The translations under genes were made by a program, and so were the position numbers. A DNA stretch of 64,000 nt, from NCBI RefSeq assembly GCF_008727865.1, contig NZ_VTWU01000003.1, positions 248,001 through 312,000 on the forward strand, written 5' to 3'. The stretch is from Hymenobacter busanensis. GTDB lineage: Bacteria; Bacteroidota; Bacteroidia; Cytophagales; Hymenobacteraceae. Positions 34,304-42,982 of the stretch are shown one piece after another; positions within the stretch are counted from its first letter, which is position 1, and each line of letters starts with the position of its first letter. The notes below the pieces were generated by a model. It did not search any database. It was not told where the DNA came from and worked only from the letters and a program-made list of their open reading frames with translations.

Positions 34304-35407
34304 ATGTCTGAGCCTGCTTTACCAGTCGCAAGCGTGGTGGAAAACCTCCGCCAAGTGTTTTTTGTGTACGACCTGACGGCCCGCCGGCTGCAGTACGTAA
34401 ACCAAGCCGCGGGGCCGGTACTGGGCCTGCGCCCAACGCACCCCGACGAAGACCTGGCGGCCTTGCTGCGCACCTTGCACCCCGACGACCATGACTACGC
34501 GGCCGAGTGCCTCGACAAGCTGGTGCGCGGGCGCCTGCACGAAGACGTGGAGGTGCGCCTCGTGCGGGCTGGTGGCGCCACGCAGTGGGTGTGCCTGAAA
34601 GCCGCGGTTCACCCGCAGCCGGCGGGGCCGGTACTGCTCAGCGGCTTGGTAGAAGACATAACTGCCGGCAAAGAGTATTCGCGCAACGCCGAGCGGTTCA
34701 ACAACAAGAAGAACTCCACGCTGGAAATTCTCTCGCACGATCTGGCGGGGCCGCTCAACGTCATCTACGGAGCGGCCGTGGAGGTGCGGGCCCGCACCCA
34801 GCAACTGCCCGATGCATCCCTGCAGGAGCTGCTGCGCATCATCGAGGAAACCTGCCGCGAAAGCGTGAACCTGATCCACGATTTTGTCGACACCGAATTC
34901 TTCGACTCGGTGAACGTGGAGCTGCACCGCGAACGAGTTGATTTGGTTGAGCGCGTGGGCATTACCGTCGACAACTACCGCCGCGGGCAGCAGAGCTTGA
35001 ATATTAGCTTCGAGCTGCGGGCCTCGCACCCCGCCATCTACCTCAGCATCGACGAAAACAAGCTGATGCAGGTGCTCAACAACCTCATCGGCAATGCCCT
35101 CAAGTTTACGCCCGACGGCGGCCGCATTGCGGTAGAGCTTTGGGACGAACCCGACCACGTGCGCATTGCCGTGGCCGATTCGGGCATTGGTATTCCCGAA
35201 GCATTGTTGCCGGTGTTGTTCGATAAGTTCACCAAGGCCCGGCGCACCGGCCTGCGCGGCGAAAAGGCCACCGGGTTGGGCATGTCCATCATCAAGACGA
35301 TTGTGGAGCTGCACCGCGGCCGCATTTGGGTGGAAAGCACCGAAGGGCACGGCACCACTTTCTACCTCAAACTGCCCAAAGACTTTGACGCTGCCGGCCG
35401 GCCGTAG
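34304..35407 (+). CDS. PAS-domain soluble sensor histidine kinase
   Basis: A 367-residue protein starting MSEPALPVASVVENLRQVFF at 34304. Residues ~12-130 form a PAS fold (VYDLTARRLQYVNQAAGPVL; PAC part VLLSGLVEDITAGKEY). The HisKA-like H-box is LSHDLAGPLNVIYGA with the phospho-accepting His. The ATPase part shows the N-box NNLIGNALKFTPDGG, G1 DSGIGIP and G2 GEKATGLGMSIIK. No membrane span is present, so it senses a cytoplasmic signal. No response regulator is adjacent. The interrupted small gene at 35455 follows by 47 bp. Confidence 0.9.
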   Translation: MSEPALPVASVVENLRQVFFVYDLTARRLQYVNQAAGPVLGLRPTHPDEDLAALLRTLHPDDHDYAAECLDKLVRGRLHEDVEVRLVRAGGATQWVCLKAAVHPQPAGPVLLSGLVEDITAGKEYSRNAERFNNKKNSTLEILSHDLAGPLNVIYGAAVEVRARTQQLPDASLQELLRIIEETCRESVNLIHDFVDTEFFDSVNVELHRERVDLVERVGITVDNYRRGQQSLNISFELRASHPAIYLSIDENKLMQVLNNLIGNALKFTPDGGRIAVELWDEPDHVRIAVADSGIGIPEALLPVLFDKFTKARRTGLRGEKATGLGMSIIKTIVELHRGRIWVESTEGHGTTFYLKLPKDFDAAGRP

Positions 35408-35454
35408 CCACCTGGCGGCAAAAGCGTACCTTTCAGGCCGTCAAACTTGCTGCT

Positions 35455-35892
35455 ATGTCGTTGTCGCCCGAAGTTTTACAGCTCACCTACCGTCCCGATT
35501 TGGACGTGCTGGTGAGCCGCTGGATGCGCCAGCCGACCGCTGAGGAATTGCAGGCCGGCTACGAGGAGCTGCTGAACGCCGCCGCCCGGCACCAATGCCA
35601 CACGTGGCTCATCGACGCCCGCCGCCGTGCCGACTCCAACAAGGACCGCACGCCGTGGATGGTGGAATACTTCTTTCCGAAGCTGGCCCAGCGGCTGCCC
35701 GGCACGGTGTAACTCGCGTTTTTGTTTGCGCCGCACCACCTGCGCGAACTGGAAACCGACTCGCAAGTGCCGCCGCTTTCGTTTTTCGGCAACCGGCCCT
35801 ACCAGGTGCAGCGTTTCACCGAGGAGCAAGCCGCCATGCGGTGGCTCGTGGATTCGCGTCGGCAACAGCCGCGCGCCGTAGTGCCAGCGTAG
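35455..35892 (+). pseudogene. Small-protein gene interrupted by an in-frame TAA
   Basis: ATG 35455 begins MSLSPEVLQLTYRPDLDVLV and runs 85 codons to TAA at 35710-35712. The same frame then continues as sensible protein for 59 codons (LAFLFAPHHLRELETDSQVP, FFGNRPYQVQRFTEEQAAMR, WLVDSRR) to TAG at 35890. The join PGTV-stop-LAFLF falls inside what looks like one alpha/beta domain of about 145 residues, comparable to STAS/SEC14-like proteins such as the one at 36667. A point change to TAA is simplest; readthrough or a base-call error are alternatives. A near-consensus -7 element TACCTTTC lies at 35427-35434. Confidence 0.75.
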
Positions 35893-35927
35893 TTGCGCGC
35901 GAAGGCTGCGCCTAGAGAAGATCAGGC

Positions 35928-36350
35928 CTAGCGGCCAATGGATACAATTTTGCCTTTGTTGCGGCCGGTTTGCTTGATGCGCGTGCCCGGCAGGAGCTCC
36001 AAGGTGACCGGGTTGGCGTTTTGGCGCCGCACCGTCATTTCCACGTCGGAGTAGCCCACCATGCTGACTTGCACAACCTGGGCCGTGTTCGAGGTGACGT
36101 TGAACGTGTAGTAGCCGTCTGCGTTGGTGCTGTAAACCTGGCGGGTGCTTTTCACAAACACCGTGGCCCCCGGTAAGGGCAATCCGTCTTCGTCAATAAC
36201 CTGGCCGCGCACCGTTTGCATGGGCGCTGCCGTGGGTGTGGCGGTCGGTTGCGCCAACGCGATGCGCTCGGTAGGGTCGGCAGATTGGGCAGTGGCTGCG
36301 TGCGAAAATGCCAGCAGTAAGCCAAGGGCGGAAGTAAGCAGAAAACGCAT
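35928..36350 (-). CDS. Secreted carboxypeptidase-regulatory-like (CarboxypepD_reg) protein
   Basis: A 140-residue protein with a signal peptide (MRFLLTSALGLLLAFSHAAT, then AQSADP). Residues ~45-125 are a CarboxypepD_reg-like beta-sandwich: VRGQVIDEDGLPLPGATVFV, NADGYYTF and VQVSMVGYSDVEM. This is the same plug-extension module found at the N-terminus of SusC/TonB receptors, but here it is alone with a short tail (GTRIKQTGRNKGKIVSIGR). It probably lies in the periplasm or on the outer membrane. A good minus-strand promoter precedes it by 30 bases. Confidence 0.84.
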   Translation of the reverse strand: MRFLLTSALGLLLAFSHAATAQSADPTERIALAQPTATPTAAPMQTVRGQVIDEDGLPLPGATVFVKSTRQVYSTNADGYYTFNVTSNTAQVVQVSMVGYSDVEMTVRRQNANPVTLELLPGTRIKQTGRNKGKIVSIGR

Positions 36351-36379
36351 GGTGGAGGTGGTTGCGGTTAGTCGACGGT

Positions 36380-36410
36380 TAAAGGTAAATAATTAGTTGT
36401 AATAATTCAA
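36380..36410 (-). promoter_or_regulatory. Promoter of the CarboxypepD_reg-like gene
   Basis: On the minus strand TTG (36408-36410), a 20-base spacer and TACCTTTA (36380-36387, one mismatch to TAnnTTTG) form a well-spaced Bacteroidetes promoter 30 bases before the start codon. Confidence 0.6.
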
Positions 36411-36622
36411 AAAAATATTTGATAAGGAATATAAAAGAGGGTGTAAATAGCATCTAACAAAGTTTTAAGTGTTATATATAGCCTAGTGGCCATGCTGTAT
36501 TGATAAAGGGGCGTTGTGGCAATACGGCATAACAGCCCGCAAAGCGCGGCTTATTGTATACTCCGTTATTGCTTTTCGGTTCTGCCTAGGTGCTTGTGTT
36601 TTACCAGCATTCCTCGGCAGCC

Positions 36623-36630
36623 TATCTTTG
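36623..36630 (+). promoter_or_regulatory. -7 element for the STAS/SEC14-like gene
   Basis: TATCTTTG is an exact TAnnTTTG match 36 bases before ATG 36667. It supports that start over the longer open frame beginning at 36514. Confidence 0.55.
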
Positions 36631-36666
36631 TGTATAGACGGTGCGGTAGCTGCCGTTGGCGTTTTT

Positions 36667-37074
36667 ATGCAGTTACAGCCCATTACCGATACGCCCAGCA
36701 TCACCATCGGCTTCGACGCCGTCAACAACTGGCTGTACGTTGACTGGAAAGGGGAGCACGACCAGGAGTCGTCGCAGACCTGCTGTTTGCTGATGCTTGA
36801 GGCACTGCGCAAGTTTCCCTGCGCCAAGATTCTGAACGACAATTCCAGCATTACGCGCACCACTGTGCAGCTGACCGTGTGGGGTGCTTGGTGGCTGGAG
36901 GAAATGCAGCGGGCGGGCCTGCAGTACGTAGCCTGGGTGTACCCGCGCGTATTCGAAGCGCGGCAGGCTACCGAGGCCACCGTGAAGTTTATCCAGCAGC
37001 CCGTAGTGGCTACGTTCGACGATGTGGCGTCGGCCTATGTGTGGTTGCAAAAGCAGCGCAATGCCGCCGGGTAG
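36667..37074 (+). CDS. STAS/SEC14-like domain protein
   Basis: A 135-residue protein starting MQLQPITDTPSITIGFDAVN. The pattern ITIGFDAVNNWLYVDWKGEH, CAKILNDNSSITRTTVQLT, WWLEEMQRAGLQYVAWVYPR and PVVATFDDVASAYVWLQ matches small Bacteroidetes proteins I know as STAS/SEC14-domain-like. They have an alpha/beta fold related to anti-anti-sigma factors but usually lack the phosphorylatable Ser. Its role is unknown. The start is set by a -7 element 36 bases upstream. The interrupted gene at 35455 looks like a distant relative. Confidence 0.75.
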   Translation: MQLQPITDTPSITIGFDAVNNWLYVDWKGEHDQESSQTCCLLMLEALRKFPCAKILNDNSSITRTTVQLTVWGAWWLEEMQRAGLQYVAWVYPRVFEARQATEATVKFIQQPVVATFDDVASAYVWLQKQRNAAG

Positions 37075-37204
37075 TGCCGTTTCGGCGCACATCTGAACAG
37101 CTAAACGCACTAGCCAGCCAACCAAAACCAGGCGGCGCACGTCCAGCAATACCTGAACCCAACCCCGTGGCTGGCTACCCGGCCGGCAGCAGCGGGCAGC
37201 ACAG

Positions 37205-38209
37205 ATGCACACCTACCAAAACCCAGTTCTCGACGACGATTTCGCCGACCCGACCATCATTCTGGCCCCCGACGGGTATTACTACGCCTACGGTACCCAA
37301 ACCAAGGTGCGCGGCACGCTCATCCTCAACATGCAGGTGGCCCGCTCACGCGACCTAGTGCAGTGGGAACACCTCGGCGACGCGCTGCCCGAGAAACCCG
37401 CCTGGGCCGATGCCACGCAGAAGTTCTGGGCGCCCCACGTAAGCTTGCACGACGGCCTCTACTACCTCTACTACTCGGCCAAGCCCAACACCAGCCCCGA
37501 GCCCGACCACGGCCTGTGCCTGGCCGTAGCTGTGGCCGATAGCCCCGCCGGTCCTTTCCAAGACGTAGGCCAGCCCCTGCAGTGCGGCCCCGGCTTCGTA
37601 CACATCGACCCTATGGCCTTCGATGACCCCGCTACCGGCCAACGCTTGTTGTACTGGGGCTCCGGGTTTGGGCCGCTGATGGTGCGCGAACTGGCTGAGG
37701 ACCGCGTGTCGTTTTTGCCCGGCAGTCCGGTAATAGAGCTGGTGCACCCCGTGGCAACCGAGCACCCCGATAACTACCAGCGTTTGGTGGAAGGCAGTTG
37801 GGTAGTGCTGCGCGACGATTGGTACTACCTGTTTTACTCCGGCAACAACTGCTGCGGCCCCGATGCCCACTACGGCGTGATGGTGGCTCGGGCCCGCGCC
37901 GCCACCGGGCCTTTCGAAACCCTGGCGCAGTTTCTGGGCCACGGCCACAGCACCATTCTCGAAGCCAATGTCCATTGGCGCGCCCCGGGCCACAACTGCG
38001 TCATTCGCGACGCCGCCGGTACCGACTGGCTGGCCTACCACGCCATCGACCCGCAGCAGCCCACTTTCGACGCCATCGATGCCGACCAAGGGTACTCGCG
38101 CCGCGTACTGTTGCTCGACCGCCTGGAATACGTGGATGGCTGGCCCCGCGTGGCTGCCGGTGGCCCCACGCGCACCCCGCAGCCCGCACCCAGCACAGCC
38201 GCAGTATAG
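37205..38209 (+). CDS. Cytoplasmic GH43-type glycoside hydrolase
   Basis: A 334-residue five-bladed beta-propeller-type enzyme. It begins MHTYQNPVLDDDFADPTIIL, in which the Asp of FADPTI is the usual general base. HIDPMAF holds the likely pKa-modulating Asp, and VEGSWVV the likely acid Glu. GHGHSTILEANVHW and WLAYHAID are typical of arabinanase/xylosidase members of family GH43. No signal peptide is seen, suggesting action on imported oligosaccharides, perhaps arabinose- or xylose-containing. A very long palindromic terminator follows. Confidence 0.87.
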   Translation: MHTYQNPVLDDDFADPTIILAPDGYYYAYGTQTKVRGTLILNMQVARSRDLVQWEHLGDALPEKPAWADATQKFWAPHVSLHDGLYYLYYSAKPNTSPEPDHGLCLAVAVADSPAGPFQDVGQPLQCGPGFVHIDPMAFDDPATGQRLLYWGSGFGPLMVRELAEDRVSFLPGSPVIELVHPVATEHPDNYQRLVEGSWVVLRDDWYYLFYSGNNCCGPDAHYGVMVARARAATGPFETLAQFLGHGHSTILEANVHWRAPGHNCVIRDAAGTDWLAYHAIDPQQPTFDAIDADQGYSRRVLLLDRLEYVDGWPRVAAGGPTRTPQPAPSTAAV

Positions 38210-38266
38210 AAGTGGGGAGAAGAGCTACACGCGCTCAGCTACAGTAAACTCAGCAGTTTGCCAGTA

Positions 38267-38320
38267 CCCCCAACGCACCCACGCCCCGACCAAGTGGCCG
38301 GGGCGTGGGTGCGTTGGGGG
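38267..38320. terminator. Bidirectional terminator, 21-bp perfect stem
   Basis: Arms 38267-38287 and 38300-38320 are perfect complements around a 12-base loop. It lies between the convergent GH43 and M61 genes. Confidence 0.85.
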
Positions 38321-38333
38321 CAAAATGAAGCGG

Positions 38334-40136
38334 CTACTGGTTCTTTAGCCAAGCCTGGCGCAAGGCCAGCTGCGCGGGCGTCGCCTGCGGGTTGACGGCG
38401 AAGTTGTAGCGTTTGATTTCCTCCCGCGCTACCGTGCGGCAGCGCACTTTCTTTTCCGCGCCGTCGTGGCGAATGGTCAGCTCCACTTCGTCGCCGGGCT
38501 TCGCGCTTTGCATGGCTGCAAAGGTGGCGCGCATCGTTTCGGGTTGCAGCGTGCTGCCGTTGAAAGCCACAAACTGGTCGCCTTGCGCTACGCCGCAGGC
38601 TTGCAGCGTGGGGCTCACCTGCGTAAAGACGACGCCCGTGGACTGCATGCCGTAGCCGTTGGTGCCCAACGACGCCAGCTTGCGGCCGGTGGGCAGGTTG
38701 GCGTCGTAGCGGATGCCTACTTTGGCGTAGTATTCCTGTAGCGGCAGCGGCTCGGCGTTTTCCACGTACCGGGTGAAAAAGTCCCGGATTTCGGGGTACG
38801 TCAACTGCGTAAAATCATCAAAAAACGCCTGCTCGCTGATGGGCTTGCTGGGGCCGTATTTCTTGGTCAGCTCCAGCAGCACGTCGCGCAGGCCGCGCTT
38901 GCCGCCCGACAGCTCTAACAGGCGCAAGTCGAGCAGGGAAGCCGTCATGGCGCCGCGCTGGTAGATGTTGCCGTACTGCTGCTGGCCCTCGTCGCTGAAG
39001 GAGTTCAAGCCCAGCTTTTTCAGCGAATAAGTAGTATCGGCCTGCAGGTGGTCGTAGGCCACTTTGTTGTGCAGCGTGTTCAGGTACTGATCGAGTGTGA
39101 TGAGGCCGCCGCGCAGTTGCATCATGTGGGCCGCCCACTCGGTGGTGCCTTCGTAGAGCCACAGGTGCTGCGAGCCGGTGGGCTGCACGAAGTTGAAGTG
39201 CTCGATGATTTCGGAGTGGATGTTGAGCGGCGTGACGATGTGGAAGAACTCGTGCGCGGCCATGTCGGTAATCTGCTGGGCGTACTCGGGCGTGAGGGGC
39301 TGCTCCTGCAGGGCGTACTCCGAGCTGTAGGAATGCTCCCACGCGCCCTGGCTCTGGTCTTCGAAATGGTAGAGGAAGGCGTAGCGCTTTACGGGCAGCT
39401 CCACCAGGAAATTTTTGGCGGACCCCAGCATCTTCTGCATGTCGGCCAGCAAGGGTTCGGCCTTGATCTGGTCGGTTTTGGAGTAGCAGTACAGCGCCAC
39501 TTCGGCGTCGCCGAGCTTGGTGGTGGCTTCCGTCAGGCGGCCCAGCAGAATGGGCGAGTCCACCATCTGGTCGTAGTCCTTGGCGTGGTAGTAGCCCTGG
39601 CCGTCGGGCGTAAGGGCCGAGCCGGCTTTCCAGCCCGTGGGGTAGTTGATTTTCAGGCGCAGCGGGCGGGTTTGCATGCCCTGCGGGTAGCCCAGAATGG
39701 TTTGGCCGTTAAGCAGGGCGTGGTCGGTTTCCAGCGACGAGCCGCACATGCGGTAGATGCGGTGCTCTTTTACAGGAGTGTCCCAGGTTTCGGCAATGGT
39801 GTAGCGGATTTCCCGGGTCTTATCGGGCTGGGCCAGCTGCCACTGGTTGGTCGACAGCTGCTTGCTTTCCAACGGCTTGCCCTTTTTGTCGAAGGCCTCA
39901 AACTTGCGCACAAACCGGCCCATGTCCATTACCTGGTAGGTGCCCGGGGCGGTGGAGGCAAACTGGTACACGGCTTGGTCTTTCTTGAGCTTGGGCAGGG
40001 CCAGCGTCACCCGAAACTCGTTGGTCGAAACGGCCGGGTCGATGTCGACGGTATAGATCAGCTCTTGCTGAGCCGAGGCGGCGAGGGAAGCGGTGAGTAG
40101 CCCGGCCAACAGGCCCAGGCGGGGAAGTAGATTCAT
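38334..40136 (-). CDS. M61 family metallopeptidase with PDZ domain
   Basis: A 600-residue protein starting MNLLPRLGLLAGLLTASLAA, a signal peptide cut near SAQQ. The N-terminal ~170 residues are the beta-rich M61 domain. The catalytic zinc motif is HEFFH in DMAAHEFFHIVTPLNIHSE, with a downstream acid in LYEGTTEWAAHMM. A PDZ domain (~500-570; GMQSTGVVFTQVSPTLQACG, VAQGDQFVAFNGS) precedes the C-terminus. M61 enzymes are glycyl aminopeptidases or related periplasmic peptidases. The upstream 34 open codons are excluded by the signal peptide. Confidence 0.9.
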   Translation of the reverse strand: MNLLPRLGLLAGLLTASLAASAQQELIYTVDIDPAVSTNEFRVTLALPKLKKDQAVYQFASTAPGTYQVMDMGRFVRKFEAFDKKGKPLESKQLSTNQWQLAQPDKTREIRYTIAETWDTPVKEHRIYRMCGSSLETDHALLNGQTILGYPQGMQTRPLRLKINYPTGWKAGSALTPDGQGYYHAKDYDQMVDSPILLGRLTEATTKLGDAEVALYCYSKTDQIKAEPLLADMQKMLGSAKNFLVELPVKRYAFLYHFEDQSQGAWEHSYSSEYALQEQPLTPEYAQQITDMAAHEFFHIVTPLNIHSEIIEHFNFVQPTGSQHLWLYEGTTEWAAHMMQLRGGLITLDQYLNTLHNKVAYDHLQADTTYSLKKLGLNSFSDEGQQQYGNIYQRGAMTASLLDLRLLELSGGKRGLRDVLLELTKKYGPSKPISEQAFFDDFTQLTYPEIRDFFTRYVENAEPLPLQEYYAKVGIRYDANLPTGRKLASLGTNGYGMQSTGVVFTQVSPTLQACGVAQGDQFVAFNGSTLQPETMRATFAAMQSAKPGDEVELTIRHDGAEKKVRCRTVAREEIKRYNFAVNPQATPAQLALRQAWLKNQ

Positions 40137-40591
40137 GCAGATTGAGGGAGTGTCGGCCAAGAGAAGGGAAACGGGGCCGTAGCGTTGCGTGCAGCAAGAT
40201 AACGATTGCCCAAAAGTCTGCTCAGGCCAATGCACCATAGAAGTTTCGTCGTGCCTAGCACAGCCAATCCATACTTAATGCATATTCTTATGTGGGTAAT
40301 GGTATGAATCGAAGTGTGTATGATGTTATATAAGGTGTGCTTGTTATTGATATGATTATAAAAAGCTGAGCGTGAAACAATGCGGTTTTTTTAAAGATAA
40401 TGCCTGTATATGGGTGTGTATAAATAGTCTTTATTTATACAAATCAATCAAAATTACGTGTATTATTGAAAATAATAGTATTTATATAAGAAAGTGATAG
40501 GATAGGCTATTGTTTCTGTGAAAGAACATTTCTTCCTTTAGTGAACCTTGTCAGGTGCATTTTTCACTTTCATTCCACCACTAGTACTGCT
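40137..40591. other. 455-bp AT-rich intergenic region
   Basis: Between divergent genes, positions ~40270-40540 are extremely A/T-rich compared with the rest of the window. A 10-bp perfect inverted repeat, TGTATAAATA (40417-40426) / TATTTATACA (40432-40441), lies in the middle. No coding frame or exact TAnnTTTG near the start was found. It probably contains the regulatory region of the lectin-like T9SS gene, possibly bound by a nucleoid protein. Confidence 0.55.
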
Positions 40592-42772
40592 ATGGATAAA
40601 ACTTGTACTCTTTTGGTAAAGGTTGCGTCGCCACGCGCCCGCCGCTGGGCCTTGATGCTGATGGCGTGGGGCTCGTCGGTGGCGCCGGTGGCGGCGCAAA
40701 GCACGCCGGCCTTTCCGCGCAATGAAACCTTTAAAAACGCGGCGGCTTCCAACTTTACGTTTGGGGGCTCGGCCCAGCTCACAGGCGTCGGTGGCAACGG
40801 CAACGACGCTGTAGGCGCGGGCTACCTGCGCCTGACCGATGCTACCACCAACCAAGCGGGCTACGCCATCGACAACGTGGGTTTCCCGGCCGGTGCAGGC
40901 TTCACCATCTCGTTCGAGTTCTTCTCCTACGGCAAATCAACCACCGATGGCGCCGACGGGTTCAGCGTGTTCCTCGTCGACGGCAACCAGCCCGGCGGCT
41001 TCCGAATCGGGGCTTCGGGCGGGTCGCTCGGCTACGCCCAAAAAACAGTTTCGCCGGCGGCAGCCGGGGTGTCGCGGGGCTACATTGGCATCGGTATCGA
41101 TGAATTTGGCAACTACTCCAACGGCAGCGAAGGCCGCTCGGGCGGTAGCAGCACGCTCGATGCCAGCGGCAAAGCGCCCAACGCCATTGCCATTCGCGGC
41201 GCCGGCGACGGCTCGGCCACGACCGACTATCCCTACCTGACCGGCACTGGCCCCGACGCCCTCGGTTTCGACCTCGACGTGGCCACTGCCCGCGCCCAAG
41301 CCGGTTCTGCCGACTACCGCCGGGCTTTCATCGACGTGGTGCCCACCACCACCGGCTCCACCACCACCTACCGCATTACGGTGCGCATCCAGCACGGCAG
41401 CGCCATTCGCACGGCCATCGACAACTTTGCCGTGCCCGCGCCGCCCCAAAACCTGCGCCTCGGTTTTGCCGGCTCTACCGGCGGCAGCACCAACGTGCAC
41501 GAAATCCGCAACCTGAACATCGTGCAGGTGCCCTTCGCCAATACCGACGTGGCCAGCACGCCCTACAACAGCCCCGTCACGCTGAACGTGCTCAACAACG
41601 ACGTGGCACCCGGCAGCAGCATCGATGTGGCTTCCGTTGACCTCGACCCCAACACGGCCGGCCGGCAAACCACGCTGACAGTCGCTGGGCAGGGAAGCTT
41701 CGCCGTTGATAATTCCGGGGTGGTAACGTTTACGCCCTCGGGCAGCTTTGCCGGTACGGTGGTAGTGCCCTACACCATGCAGTCGATTCTGGGCCCCGAC
41801 TACACCTCCAGCCCGGCCAACATGCGCGTGACGGTGCAGGGCGCCGATGTGGCCACGGCCGTATCGGGGCCGGCCAATGCCGCAGCGGGTGCGCGCGTTA
41901 CGTATGCCATGTCGACGCAAAACCAAGGGGCCGTAACGGCCATGGACGTGGCGCCCAAGTTGCGCCTGCCCGCCGGCCTGCCCACGGGCAGCGTAACGGG
42001 CGGTACCTACGACCCCAGCACCGGCTGGGTAACGTTTGCCCGCGTCACCAGCATGGTCAGCAACGCGCCGGCCGTGACCAACAGCGTTACGTTTACGGCG
42101 CCCGTCACCGGCCCGGTTACGGGCTTGGCCTCGGCCACCTCGCTGGTGGTGCCCGACCCCACGCCGGCCAACAACAATGCGTCCGTCACCACCGCCATCA
42201 GCGGCAACCCCCTGCCGGTGGTACTCACGCGGTTTGAGGCCGTGGCGCAAGCCGCCGATGCGGTGCTGACCTGGGGCACGGCGCAGGAAAAAAACAACGA
42301 CCATTTCGACGTAGAACGCTCTGCCAACGGCCGCGATTTTGAGAAAGTAGGCCGCGTAGCCGGCCACGGCTCCACCAGCAATTCTTCCGACTACAAGTTC
42401 CGCGACGCGGGCGCCGGCCGCCTGCACTTCGCTACGGTGTATTACCGCCTGCGCCAAGTAGATACCGACGGCACTTCCGACTACAGCGGCATACAGGTGG
42501 TGCAGTTCAGCCGCGACGCTGCCGGCCCGGATGCGCTGGCGCTGTACCCGAACCCGGCCGCTGGCCACACTACCCTCGACCTCACGGCGCTGCCGGCCGG
42601 CACCTACACCGTGCGCGTGCTCGATCTGACGGGCCGCGTGGTGCGCACCCACACCTTAGCGGGGGCCGCACAACACCCGTTGGATGTGCAGCGGCTACAG
42701 GCCGGGGCCTACGTGGTGCAAGTAAGCGGCCACGGTGTCAACCGCACGCTGCCGCTGGTAGCCATTCAGTAG
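40592..42772 (+). CDS. L-type lectin-like / DUF11-like T9SS surface protein
   Basis: A 726-residue protein; ATG 40592 (MDKTCTLLVKVASPRARRWA) starts a signal peptide ending VAAQS. Residues ~45-290 resemble an L-type (legume-like) lectin domain: FTISFEFFSYGKSTTDGADG, FSVFLVDGN and YIGIGIDEFGNYS. A cadherin/Ig-like domain follows (~300-410, VLNNDVAPGSS), then a DUF11-like repeat (~415-545, PTPANNNASVT) and a linker domain (~550-640, DHFDVERSANGRDFEKVG). The T9SS type A sorting domain (~650-726, LALYPNPAAGHTTLDL, GTYTVRVLDLTGRVV) closes it. It is likely a sugar-binding adhesin on the cell surface. Confidence 0.88.
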   Translation: MDKTCTLLVKVASPRARRWALMLMAWGSSVAPVAAQSTPAFPRNETFKNAAASNFTFGGSAQLTGVGGNGNDAVGAGYLRLTDATTNQAGYAIDNVGFPAGAGFTISFEFFSYGKSTTDGADGFSVFLVDGNQPGGFRIGASGGSLGYAQKTVSPAAAGVSRGYIGIGIDEFGNYSNGSEGRSGGSSTLDASGKAPNAIAIRGAGDGSATTDYPYLTGTGPDALGFDLDVATARAQAGSADYRRAFIDVVPTTTGSTTTYRITVRIQHGSAIRTAIDNFAVPAPPQNLRLGFAGSTGGSTNVHEIRNLNIVQVPFANTDVASTPYNSPVTLNVLNNDVAPGSSIDVASVDLDPNTAGRQTTLTVAGQGSFAVDNSGVVTFTPSGSFAGTVVVPYTMQSILGPDYTSSPANMRVTVQGADVATAVSGPANAAAGARVTYAMSTQNQGAVTAMDVAPKLRLPAGLPTGSVTGGTYDPSTGWVTFARVTSMVSNAPAVTNSVTFTAPVTGPVTGLASATSLVVPDPTPANNNASVTTAISGNPLPVVLTRFEAVAQAADAVLTWGTAQEKNNDHFDVERSANGRDFEKVGRVAGHGSTSNSSDYKFRDAGAGRLHFATVYYRLRQVDTDGTSDYSGIQVVQFSRDAAGPDALALYPNPAAGHTTLDLTALPAGTYTVRVLDLTGRVVRTHTLAGAAQHPLDVQRLQAGAYVVQVSGHGVNRTLPLVAIQ

Positions 42773-42800
42773 GCGGAGCCTGTAGAGAAGCAGATCGACA

Positions 42801-42860
42801 GAAGCCCGTTGTCGTTGTGGCTGGCTGCGCAAGCAGGCGGTTGCAACGGCAACGGGCTTC
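42801..42860 (+). terminator. Terminator of the lectin-like gene
   Basis: GAAGCCCGTTGTCGTTG (42801-42817) pairs with 42844-42860 (one wobble pair), followed by GCCGTTTTTC. Confidence 0.75.
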
Positions 42861-42953
42861 GCCGTTTTTCGCCACACAAATGAGGCCAGAAAATACCGTG
42901 GTGCCGAGAAAAAGCCTCATTGAAAATTTATAGAAAATAAACAGCTTAATATT

Positions 42954-42982
42954 TTGCGGTTTGCGCCTAGTGAATACATTTG
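42954..42982 (+). promoter_or_regulatory. Promoter with long leader upstream of the 43278 gene
   Basis: TTG (42954-42956), an 18-base spacer and TACATTTG (42975-42982, exact TAnnTTTG). Transcription would start near 42990, leaving ~290 bases of untranslated leader. Confidence 0.6.

Larger units (their letters stand above)
36351..36666. other. AT-rich divergent intergenic region with promoters
   Basis: The gap between the divergent genes at 35928 and 36667 is conspicuously A/T-rich from about 36380 to 36490. It holds a minus-strand promoter (36380-36410) and a plus-strand -7 element (36623-36630). I see no further gene. The open frame from 36514 that continues into the STAS-like gene is not protein-like before 36667. 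Confidence 0.6.

Noticed and set aside
35455-35712. Treating the 85-codon frame as a complete protein
   Set aside because: The same frame continues with protein-like sequence to 35892, so the TAA is better read as an interruption.
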